Source: Ophthalmolycus amberensis
Lineage: Eukaryota > Chordata > Actinopteri > Perciformes > Zoarcidae
Assembly (NCBI GenBank): GCA_024529925.1
Contig: JAFEUB010001211.1
Span: forward strand, 1 to 64,000
Reading direction: 5' to 3'
DNA: 64,000 nucleotides
Below are positions 34,224 to 44,910 of the stretch, in pieces. Under the pieces are notes generated by a model, which was not told the origin of the DNA, made no database searches, and saw only the letters and a list, made by a program, of their open reading frames with translations. The first letter of the stretch is position 1. The number at the start of each line of letters is the position of its first letter. A program made the translations under genes and the position numbers.

Positions 34224-34231
34224 ATCTAGAG
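34224..34231. other. Target site duplication, right
   Basis: ATCTAGAG, an exact match to 33004-33011. Confidence 0.95.
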
Positions 34232-35413
34232 GCATGAGGGGTACGTGGAGTGTCATTGTACTCCAAGCTGACGTATACGAGGAGTTGGGAGCGAGAACGT
34301 ATTGTGCCGGAAACCCTCCCCACACACTCGGGTCCAGCTGTCCTCACATGCAACCATTGTTAATTGTGAAAGTCACCAAGGACCTGTGGCCGACGGAAAG
34401 GCTAGATCAGTTTCCTTGCAGGGAATGTCTGACGCAAGCTCTATTTTCTGACAGAACAATGGCATACAAACCGTCATGGAACAACAAGACAGGAAAGTAC
34501 AAAGGAAATACTTAGTACTTCGGCAGAATGCTGTGTTGAATGCACATCTCTCTGTACATGTATCTGTATGCAGCAGCGCTACTGTACATGGGCTCTGAAG
34601 TACAGTACGGCAGAGGCACAGAAAGCCCCCATAAGCTCCCCTGCACATGTGTTTGAAGAGGTGGAAGTCTCTCAACTGAATGCTAAACAGGATCTACAAG
34701 GATTAGGTCCGGGTTTGAGGCAGTTTAGCTTATTGCTGACTCTGTTTCAGGACTGGGAATTTGGAAACGCTTGCCACTTGAACCACGAAGCGACAGATTT
34801 CTCTCATGTCGCACACTGACAAACCTTTTTTTTTTTTTAGAAAGCCCCTACAGACAGAAACCCTTTCGGTTGAGGCTCACCATCGATGTTTTGAGCGTTC
34901 ATTAGTGACTGGTCATTACGCTCACTGATTTCCTGAGGCCAGCCGTCCGTGAGAGCCCATTAACCCCAGACATTAAGAGTAATTAGGCATAAGTGCTCAC
35001 TTTTTTGTGCAGATATTGTTTATGTGGATATATGCATGATGGGCTGGAGGGCAATTGGCAATCTACATTAGGTAGGAAATTGACCTGGCGCTCTATTTCT
35101 GTATTCCCAAGCTACGTGAATGCCTATAGATGTGACTCAGTGAAAGATTCAAGGGGAAAAGGATGAAGCACCGTTATTCGTGGTCTCTCTCACATACTCA
35201 TATATACTGTACATACATGCTCAAGGCCTTATGAAATGTCTTCATCACACTGTCGTATGAAATGAAAATCCTCATTTAGATGCAACATGTTTCGTGTCCC
35301 TCTTGGAGACTTCATTCTCCCTCCCTCACCCCCACACCGTATCCACGGCACTCCAGCCGGCCCCCTCCATGGCAACACTTTAATCATGATGGCAGATCTA
35401 TACATGCCCGCCT

Positions 35414-35414
<1 letters not shown>

Positions 35415-35453
<39 letters not shown>
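35415..35453. repeat. (CA)n microsatellite
   Basis: About 19 CA repeats, only 25 bp upstream of the long CT tract. Confidence 0.97.
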
Positions 35454-35455
<2 letters not shown>

Positions 35456-35475
35456 ATTGTAACGCTCATCCGTAA

Positions 35476-35584
<109 letters not shown>

Positions 35585-36941
35585 AGTGTCCTCCTCCGCT
35601 ATCACGAATCATCAGAAAATAACTACAGATTCCGTTTATTACGGTAACGGCCTTGGCATGCACGCGGAACCCACAGAGGAATACTAGTTTCTGTACCCCC
35701 CCCCCCGACACTACCTGTCAGCGAGCAAGACATCACACAGCGAGGCGCTGGAGAAACGATCAGAACTTCCCAAAACCTGTCGCTCATCTGTCTTTTACCT
35801 CCTCCCCATGTTAACAATAGGCCCAAGCTGTCAAGTGACAACCACAGCCCCCCCCCCCTCTCCCCCTTTTACTCACTTTCTTCAGCTACTCATGATTCGC
35901 TGGCTGCAGCAGATCCTTGGTCATTACAAGCCACCTGATAGAACCGTGCGCGTCTCGTCATTATATACCGTATATTTCTCTCCATGTCAATCACTGCTAA
36001 CGTGTCCGTAGACAAAACAAGATGAACATCCACTTGAAGTAACCAAGGAGCCGTTACAAAGGCAGCAGCACGGCCACATCTCTGACCCTGAAAGTCAGTC
36101 AAGTGTCAGCTTTAAGGTCTTTAACATGTGAGTCATCAAGGCTACACGAGGCTTAGCTGACGAGCAGTCAGTGCTGTGGTCCATTAGGGGAAGTTGTGGA
36201 GCTGAGTACGATGTCATCCACAACCTGGTCTCAAACCCATCCACGTCATTTTAATATGAAACTCACTACTACAGAATACAGAAGTGGATGAACATGCGTG
36301 GACCTTCTTTTTTGGCAAAAGTGGACATGAATTACTTCAGTAAATGTTGTTTAATTTAGCCATTAAAGGGTTATACACCATCAATAAAGAGATTCATTTT
36401 TCTCAACTGCAGCCTCAGTTTGTATATATTTCATTTGGAGTGCATTGACCTCAACTGTGGCATCGTGACCTCATCCAGACTCGTCATATTTTGCCACTTG
36501 GACAGAATCCTTCTGTGAAGTATCTCGATGTAGACGGTTCATTGGTGGTTAGGTTCAGGAAACAAAATGGTTCATTCAAATCATGGTTTGGGTTCAAATA
36601 ATAATAATAATAAGATTATAAAATACGGACGCAACGTCATGTCTCGGACAAAGGCTAAAGGCTGCCTTGTGCGTCGGTATAAAGACACCCTGGCAGTGAG
36701 ACTACGTGCAGCTCCTCAAAGAGACGACGCTGAGAAGCAAAGTGAGGGAGGAATGTCCGCTGCTTTGATGAAGACAGATGGCGATTCGACCGTTGTCCTT
36801 CATCAAACTTTTTGTTGTCTCCATCAAAGTTTAGAAGAGGAGTTACGCAACCAATTCCTGGTACAAGGAGCATGACCGGAGACGCACCCCAAGTGCACGC
36901 ACACACTCACATAGATGCCCACACACACTTACACACTCACA

Positions 36942-36942
<1 letters not shown>

Positions 36943-36981
<39 letters not shown>
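36943..36981. repeat. (CA)n microsatellite
   Basis: A perfect CA run preceded by imperfect ACACTC units from about 36900. Confidence 0.95.
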
Positions 36982-36984
<3 letters not shown>

Positions 36985-38374
36985 TTTGAATGTTTGATTG
37001 TTATCACTAATGGATGGTTCATTTATCTTCCCTTCAGTGTTTGATGAATGGGTTATGTAAATAGCTGATAGTGCAAATGTGTGTCTGCACGTCCAGACAG
37101 ATGAGTGTGATTCATTTCAACATGGCTTCTGACATTAACCCTTAGTGAGGAGGGAGTTTTCAGAGTAACATTCTCAAAGGGGCCTTCGGTGTTTTCTGAA
37201 GTCTGTTTTCTGAAGTACAAGATTCTGAAAAATGAATACATATTCAGCTTTAGGAGAGAGAAGATAAGGATGTTGCATTAAATAAATCAGCTTGAAATCA
37301 GTTTGTGTTCACAAAAGATTATTGCAAAGTCTGTAGTGTGATTGACGAGGCGATATTTGAAATGTGATGAGTTGAACTCCAAGCGAATGCCAATATGCAA
37401 ATTTGCTTCGCCCCCATAAGCGGATGTTTTCTCGCCTATTTGCACGCACAGAATGGAAGTGAATGAGAGCTGTTGATTTGATGTGAACGTGCCTTTACAG
37501 TATCCATTGAATTAAAATCACAAACTATTTCTGCAACTGTTGCAAATTAGTGTGGTTTAGCAAAGTGAAAATGTATTTAGGACAGGTTATAGGACATAAA
37601 ACATATGATGGTGGAGTGATCTGTCCCGGCCTAGTTAACTCGTACTCAGTGGGGTGATGTCAGCCCAAGGTTACGCACACTGAGGTGGTGCGTGACATCC
37701 AATGCTTCTCAATAAATCATAAACCCACAGAGAACAGAAAGCATGGCAGTGTAGTGTAAGAAGACTAGCTTTGAGTATTAAATAGTTCAGAGAGCAGGTG
37801 AAACACAGTGAGCGGGTCTTGATCCAGCTCATGGACTTGCAGGTGGAGCATGACTCATTTTAATGTTCAGTGCTGCACCTCTGACATCATTTCACCTGTA
37901 CCCTAGAGCTGCAATAGTTCATGCATATATTTCTTCAAGTTGCACATTTGGAAAAGGAGATTCTTCACCAGAGCTCAAGGTCAGATCCTCACTACAAGTC
38001 TCACAATCAAATTCTCAAATAATCATGTCATGAGATGATTTAGTCCATGCGATGTGACCTGAGTATGATGGGCGGAGATGATGTTTAACATTGGATGTGA
38101 ATGTCCTTGATCTTACTGACTCCTCTTTGATGACCTCTGACCTCCTGCTTGACGATGCTGTGAGCGGTTTGGTCTGGTGATCAAAGCAGAAGTTACACCA
38201 GAGGGTGGAGCTAAGTTCCTGTTTTAATGTATTTCATGTATCTATTATAGCGGTCATTACTACCTGCCCGTGGAGTTTAAATTAGCCAAGATGGCTAAAC
38301 AGAAATGTCTAACAATCTGTACTGCCTGGTCATTTTAAACTGTATACATTTAAAAAGACACTGTGAAAGGGTAG

Positions 38375-38590
38375 CTACCTGTCAATCACTGTGTAGCCCC
38401 ACCCTAAAGCATTCCCTGCTTTATGGTCTGTTTGACTCTAAATGGACCATAATGTACTAAATGAACATCATGCTGTATTGAAGAAGACTTGAAACTAGAG
38501 ATTGAGACCATAAACTCATGTTTACAATGTTTACTGAGGTAATAAATCAAGAGAGAAGTAGAGTCATTTTCTCAAAGACTTCTATACAAT
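38375..38590 (+). repeat. Dispersed repeat, copy B
   Basis: Nearly identical to 10913-11130 for about 190 bp (same orientation). The match stops after GACTTCTATACAA, where this copy runs into TATATATTGTATAC instead of the CCAGAGGAGTCGCC tail of copy A, so it is 3'-truncated or interrupted. Confidence 0.75.
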
Positions 38591-39960
38591 ATATATTGTA
38601 TACTTCCATACATTGCAGCCTGTTTTTGCCCTCTCTGGTGTCTGGTCTAAACCACATGGTGATGGATGTGCAGAGGACAGACTGGATTATTGCGGTCTGC
38701 AGCAGATCCCGAGGCAGGTTGAACTCCTTGAGCCGGCGCAGGAAGTACATCCTCTGCTTTTTGACTACATTATCAGCAGGACAACATCATTTGTCACTGT
38801 TGAAAAATGCATCTGATGTATGATGTCACAAGGCTATGTATCAGGCACATAAACAACTGGCTTGGTTTGGGTGAGAATATGAACTCCGTTAAGGGTAGGG
38901 GACCTTCATCGTGATGCTACAATAATGACCACGTGTAGTGGTTAAGGGTACAGAGCGCTCATGGTCATGGTCAAAAAGCGGACCGATCCATCCACCCCAA
39001 CCTCGTTCTTACTTTATCACTCTATAAAAACGCCACCTGACTTCCTCCGCTCCTCCTGACATACAAGAGTCATAACTCCTGCTGCTTGTCACCTCACTGT
39101 GAACGCGTTGTTTTGAGGCCCTTGCTTACCTGTTCTTCTGTGGAGGACGGTCTCATCAAGACACTGAAGGTGTGAACAGGGACACACACGTTTGTATTTG
39201 TACACTAGTGGCACAAAGAGGTCTTAGTACACCAGTACGAACACGCCACCACTCAGGTTTGTTGCTTTTACCAAACTGTGATGGGGAGCCGCTTCCCCGT
39301 CTCTTTCTAGACTTTACATATATCTATTGACATGACTCACTAAACTCATTGAGAGTCTAAGCTCCAAAACCTATGCAGTAGGATTTTTCCTTAAAAGATT
39401 TTTTTTAAATCCAAGGTATTGAAAATCTACTTCTCCCTCTCTGCTCAACAACTTCCATTGAAGTAGGACTTTATGAAGGACCACTTTTGGACCGACTTAG
39501 TGGACCAAAGAGAGACATACCGTAACTATGAGCGTAGACAGAGCGCGAGCTCATCAAGTGTTTTGGACCTAGTTTGCCAAACTGAAGCCCCTCTGAAGGT
39601 GAACTAGTGGTTCAGTTCAGATCAGGTTTTATCTGATGCAACAGAAGCGTCTGGGGGAGGCTGAGACAGAAAGAGAGGAGAATCAGTGACAGAAAGGCTG
39701 AGGGAGATAAAGACGATGTGGTTGAGAGAGTCAAGAGGCCATGGAAAGGGAGAGAAAGGAAGGGCGGGGAGAAAGTGGAGGAGAGCGGACACAAATGAGG
39801 AGTGCGGCAGATAGAGCCAGATACTGAGCTGCAGATTTGGCTGTTTAATCGAGTTGGCGAGGATTAGAGCCGGATTATGTAGGAATTGCGACATAGCAGT
39901 AAATTAGCTCGGTAGCTTTAATCTGAGAGGCGGACAAAGCCAAAGTGACCAGACTGCAGC

Positions 39961-39986
39961 GTGTGTGTGTGTGTGTGTGTGTGTGT
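39961..39986. repeat. (GT)13 microsatellite
   Basis: Perfect GT repeat. Confidence 0.97.
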
Positions 39987-40268
39987 TGTAATGAGGTGAC
40001 ATAGTTTGTCTGTTGAAACATACAAACTTCCCTAACTGTCTTTGTGGGCTAATAGTCCTGATGGTGATGCTACAGCAGCCGCCTGAAGTTAAAAACTTAG
40101 AATATTCCTGACAAATTAGTCGTGTGTGCTATAGCATGGGAAATGATTTCCAAAATAATATTTCATTCATAAAAATATATATATTTCTATGTATTATATA
40201 TTATATTTTTTTATATTTTTTTATTTTGGTAGTATTCTTGTGTGGCACGTTCAGTTTTTTTTTTTTTA

Positions 40269-40270
<2 letters not shown>

Positions 40271-40306
<36 letters not shown>
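40271..40306. repeat. (GT)18 microsatellite
   Basis: A perfect GT repeat preceded by a T-rich run (T11) at 40257. Confidence 0.97.
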
Positions 40307-40309
<3 letters not shown>

Positions 40310-40649
40310 AATAATTTGGTCAAAGTAAGTCCTTAATTCATGGAGTTAGATCTGAAAGTGTGCTGGCTCTACACATCTCCCCCCCCTGTGTAATAATGGT
40401 GAATAGTTCTCAGTGATTATCCGACAGTATGTTAGCTTGAGACACTCATCCTTAGCCTGCTAGCATTTTGCAACTTCCGCCAACATGTAGGCCCAAATCA
40501 GCAGAAATGTTGACGTGCTTCGATGTGAAGTCCATCACACTGCTGAATGAATTCAACCTTTCTCTCCTCACACTTTTTGGTCAGTTGACACCAAACGTGC
40601 TGCGTCTTCAGACAGCCGTCCACAGCGATGCAGCCAACGATACGTCTCT

Positions 40650-40745
40650 GTAACCGAAAAACTACAAACTGACAAACACCAAAATGTTCTGACCCAATCC
40701 CTACGTGTTGTTGTTGTTAAGCCTTTTAAAAACATTCAGTTTCTC
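40650..40745 (+). repeat. Dispersed repeat pair, member 1
   Basis: CTCTGTAACCGAAAAACTAC, AAACTGACAAACACC and TTGTTGTTGTTAAGCCTTTT match 44385-44480 in the same orientation with scattered differences. Class unknown. Confidence 0.6.
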
Positions 40746-41197
40746 ACTTATGGAGCATTCAGTCTTTGTAAAAAAGAGATTACAAACATCTTTGTTGTCT
40801 TGATGAAGTACAGAACATCTCAGAGTTGTTTGTCTTGTTGACACCAGTTTGACACCTCGTGATGGTGAGGGTTTGTGAAGTCCTAGTGTGAAGCCATCTG
40901 TGGCTTTTAGCAGATAGTCCAACAGGACCCGCCATGCCCTTGGTGTTGAAGGTTGTGAGTTCGATCTCGGGCTGATGCAGAGTAAACATGCTAATGCCTG
41001 CTCAGGTGTGCTGTGTGAGTTAGAGACATGCGACTTCTAGTTTAATGATAATTCTGCTTCTTCCTCCTCGAGAAGCCCGGCCCCGACTCACTGCTGCGCG
41101 GCAGCTATAATCTATATTTCATTTCATTCCATTGAAATCTTCCCTTCATACACTTTCAGGCTCCAGTTTCCTCACTGACTCACATCGACAGAATTAG

Positions 41198-41375
41198 AGC
41201 GGCAACAATATTCCATTCATTTGATAATTGATTAATTGTAAAAATGTCCCGTTGTGCTCCAACACGTGTTTGGCATGAGTCACAGTTTTCTGACTGTTTT
41301 TGGACCAAATGATCCAACTTTAAGCAGATTAATCAATCATAAATATATTTGTTAGTTTGCAGCCCTCTGGATTAC
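41198..41375. mobile_element. Foldback MITE, compact two-ended copy
   Basis: Starts GAGCGGCAACAATATT and ends ATATTTGTTAGTTTGCAGCC. Internal TTGATAATTGATTAATTG pairs with AGCAGATTAATCAATCATA. It is the same family as 18656-18850. It ends about 15 bp before the 20-bp minisatellite begins. Confidence 0.65.
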
Positions 41376-41390
41376 GATGCGTATGTGATT

Positions 41391-42907
41391 CTGAAGTCCT
41401 GTGAGTAGTACTGATGTCCTGTGAGTAGTACTGATGTCCTGTGAGCAGTACTGATGTCCTGTGAGCAGTACTGATGTCATGTGAGTAGTACTGATGTCAT
41501 GTGAGCAGTACTGATGTCATGTGAGCAGTACTGATGTCCTGTGAGCAGTACTGATGTCCTGTGAGCAGTACTGATGTCATGTGAGTACTGATGTCATGTG
41601 AGCAGTACTGATGTCATGTGAGCAGTACTGATGTCCTGTGAGCAGTACTGATGTCATGTGAGCAGTACTGATGTCATGTGAGTAGTACTGATGTCCTGTG
41701 AGCAGTACTGATGTCCTGTGAGCAGTACTGATGTCATGTGAGCAGTACTGATGTCCTGTGAGTAGTACTGATGTCATGTGAGCAGTACTGATGTCATGTG
41801 AGTAGTACTGAAGTCCTGTGAGTAGTACTGATGTCATGTGAGCAGTACTGAAGTCCTGTGAGTAGTACTGAAGTCCTGTGAGCAGTACTGATGTCATGTG
41901 AGCAGTACTGATGTCATGTGAGCAGTACTGATGTCCTGTGAGTAGTACTGATGTCATGTGAGCAGTACTGATGTCCTGTGAGCAGTACTGATGTCATGTG
42001 AGCAGTACTGATGTCATGTGAGCAGTACTGATGTCATGTGAGCAGTACTGATGTCATGTGAGCAGTACTGATGTCATGTGAGCAGTACTGATGTCCTGTG
42101 AGTAGTACTGATGTCATGTGAGCAGTACTGATGTCCTGTGAGCAGTACTGATGTCATGTGAGTAGTACTGAAGTCCTGTGAGTAGTACTGATGTCATGTG
42201 AGCAGTACTGATGTCATGTGAGCAGTACTGATGTCCTGTGAGTAGTACTGATGTCATGTGAGCAGTACTGATGTCCTGTGAGCAGTACTGATGTCATGTG
42301 AGCAGTACTGATGTCATGTGAGCAGTACTGATGTCATGTGAGCAGTACTGATGTCATGTGAGCAGTACTGATGTCATGTGAGCAGTACTGATGTCCTGTG
42401 AGTAGTACTGATGTCATGTGAGCAGTACTGATGTCCTGTGAGCAGTACTGATGTCATGTGAGTAGTACTGAAGTCCTGTGAGTAGTACTGATGTCATGTG
42501 AGCAGTACTGATGTCATGTGAGCAGTACTGAAGTCATTTGAGCAGTACTGATGTCCTGTGAGTAGTACTGATGTCATGTGAGCAGTACTGAAGTCATGTG
42601 AGCAGTACTGATGTCCTGTGAGTAGTACTGATGTCCTGTGAGCAGTACTGATGTCCTGTGAGCAGTACTGATGTCATGTGAGCAGTACTGATGTCCTGTG
42701 AGTAGTACTGATGTCCTGTGAGTAGTACTGATGTCCTGTGAGTAGTACTGAAGTCCTGTGAGCAGTACTGATGTCCTGTGAGCAGTACTGAAGTCCTGTG
42801 AGTAGTACTGATGTCCTTTGATCAGTACTGATGTCCTGTGAGCAGTACTGATGTCCTGTGAGCAGTACTGAAGTCCTGTGAGTAGTACTGATGTCCTGTG
42901 AGTAGTC
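41391..42907 (+). repeat. 20-bp minisatellite, about 76 copies
   Basis: The unit is GTCATGTGAGCAGTACTGAT (20 bp). Positions vary as CAT/CCT, GAGC/GAGT and GATG/GAAG. One unit near 41580 lacks 3 bp. The succession of variants from about 41861 to 42230 repeats at 42161-42530, a 300-bp (15-unit) higher-order period with almost no differences. Minus-strand open frames with ISTAHMTSVLLTG-like text are artefacts (three units equal 60 bp, so frames stay open). Confidence 0.95.
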
Positions 42908-43053
42908 CAGCGCCGATGAAACCCGATCGGAGCAGGTAGGTCAGGCACCCATGACGGTAGAAACGCTCCAGTGAGTCCTCCATTCAGGCTGTGATCAGTG
43001 TTGACATACCACACACGCATGCGCACAACTCATACCTGAGTGGGTTGCGCAGG

Positions 43054-43055
<2 letters not shown>

Positions 43056-43088
<33 letters not shown>
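43056..43088. repeat. (CA)n microsatellite
   Basis: Perfect CA repeat of about 16 units. Confidence 0.96.
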
Positions 43089-44384
43089 ACTGGAGAAGTT
43101 GTATTGGTGGCGGAGGAGGAAAAGACGGCCAGCTGACCGTGCACCTCTGTGAATGAGGGTAGATGGGGTGTAGAGGAGAGCAAAACATCTGCGTTATGAC
43201 TTATTAAAAGGTATGTGTAAGTGTTTGTGTGCGTAGAAGGGGGAGGGGGGTATTATAGAGGACAGGATGAAGTTGCTTACATAAGAGCTCATCTCCAGCC
43301 TACAGTAGCACCTTGGCTATAGCCGAGTCCCTGTCAGCCCCTGGAGTGGCGGCCGCCCCGTGTCCGTTTCAATTACAGTCCCTCCTCCAGGACCCGCTGC
43401 GTTCCTTTTCCAGCCCCAGCGCTCGGCAGGCCTCGCTAACAGGCTGCAGACATCCTCTCATATCCACATGCACCACGCCACACACACTCCACCACGGGGG
43501 CTCTGTGGGTAGTTGTTTTCTTAAGACCATGCCAGCCCAACTTATTCAATGCTGGACGAATGCTTGTGTTTGTTTGCTGCTCTTCTAATCCATTTTTCAT
43601 CTTCTTCGGTAGGATGGGAACTGACGAAAAAAAATTATGAAAGCTACAAACCACTCAGATCAGCTCTTTGTTCGGTTCCCTCTGGGCTCTGAACACTCAC
43701 AGTACGTTAGGAAACACAGAGTATGTCAGCTGATGATGTGATGGAGGCGCTCTTCTGACCACAAGCTTTCATTTGATTATTTCTCTCTACGTTGAGCCAT
43801 AGAAATGATTCCATTCTCATGTATCCAGTAATGATTTTTTGTTCATCTTAAATCCCATGCAATGAACCTAAGCCCACCTGACCTGTTAGCAACAAATCTT
43901 ACAAAGCTAAGGCCCTGACAAGCTAACAGTAACACAAACTGGATGTAACAAATTAGCAATATGGAACATTTTAAAAGATCTATTTTTTCTCCCATGTCAT
44001 GTATATGTAGATAATTATTGGTCAGTGTAGCTTCAGCTGAACTTTTTGTTTTCAAGGCCAATAAGGACACGAGGAAGTGATCACATCTGTAGTCAAGTGT
44101 GTGGAGCGAACAGGTGGAAAAACAAATGATTCATTGACGTCGCACTCTTTTTCACGGCGGAACAGTACATTGTCTGTCCCAGCATTAATGGTGTTCATTC
44201 AGACGGACTGTAGGTTTACAGAATGGACAGATTTGTAATCAAATGGAAATATGACTAAGTTGGGAGGGATGTACCGAATAGTTCGAAGCTTCATTCATAA
44301 CGTTTACAATCAAATTATTCTTATAATTAACTTACAGAAACGTTGCCTTCCCTCTCTGTCTCAAACACATAGACACACACAGTG

Positions 44385-44480
44385 AGTCTCTGTGACTGAA
44401 CAACTACAAACTGACATAACAAATCATTCCGGTTCAATCTATACCTCTTGTTGTTAAGCCTTTTCAAAACATTTTCACTG
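44385..44480 (+). repeat. Dispersed repeat pair, member 2
   Basis: CTCTGTGACTGAACAACTAC, AAACTGACATAACAAATC and CTTGTTGTTAAGCCTTTTC match 40650-40745. It lies inside a larger element-like stretch beginning GGGAGGGATGTACCGAATAG near 44263. Confidence 0.55.
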
Positions 44481-44749
44481 CACACCTGTAGCTTAACAGC
44501 AATCTAATAATACCATGAATTACATTATGTAACCACAATAACACAATATTATATTTTCTCCATTGTCTTAGGGTGATAACATCATAGAATATGACAACAG
44601 ACATTCAAAGCTTCATTAGAAAACCTCAGTCAAAGCTTCGAGTGTAAGAAACTTGACATTGGTTCAGCACTATGACGAAGCCTGTCTTGCTCTTCGGCTC
44701 ACAGTGAATGCGGTTGGAGATGAGGACAGACCAGTGTGTACTTAATGTC

Positions 44750-44910
44750 TGAAAACCAGCGTATGCTACTAACGTAGTTATGCACATAACTTAAAACAAC
44801 GTGTGGACTTTTGGTTCCACACGTGACACGAATAGCAGTCTCCTAGGTGAAAGTCCTGTGTTTGTTTAAACTATGTCACCCGATTTCCCTTTTTTGCTCC
44901 CATCATAATT
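44750..44910 (-). repeat. Unclassified dispersed repeat, copy 3 (minus, partial)
   Basis: The reverse complement reads GTAATTATGATGGGAGCAAA ... AAACAAACACAGGACTTTCA, then CCTAGGAGACTGCTATTCGT. It matches the first third of copy 2, including the same GTAATTATGAYGGGAG start. Confidence 0.65.

Larger units (their letters stand above)
38591..41197. other. Gene-free stretch with microsatellites
   Basis: No coding exon recognised. (GT)n tracts lie at 39961-39986 and 40271-40306, and a dispersed-repeat piece at 40650-40745. Confidence 0.4.

Noticed and set aside
40917..40980. tRNA/SINE B-box-like GGTTGTGAGTTCGATCTC
   Set aside because: No convincing A box at the right distance and no cloverleaf could be drawn.
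41577..43026. Repeat-protein frames on the minus strand of the 20-bp array
   Set aside because: Low-complexity artefact of a 60-bp frame-preserving triple unit.
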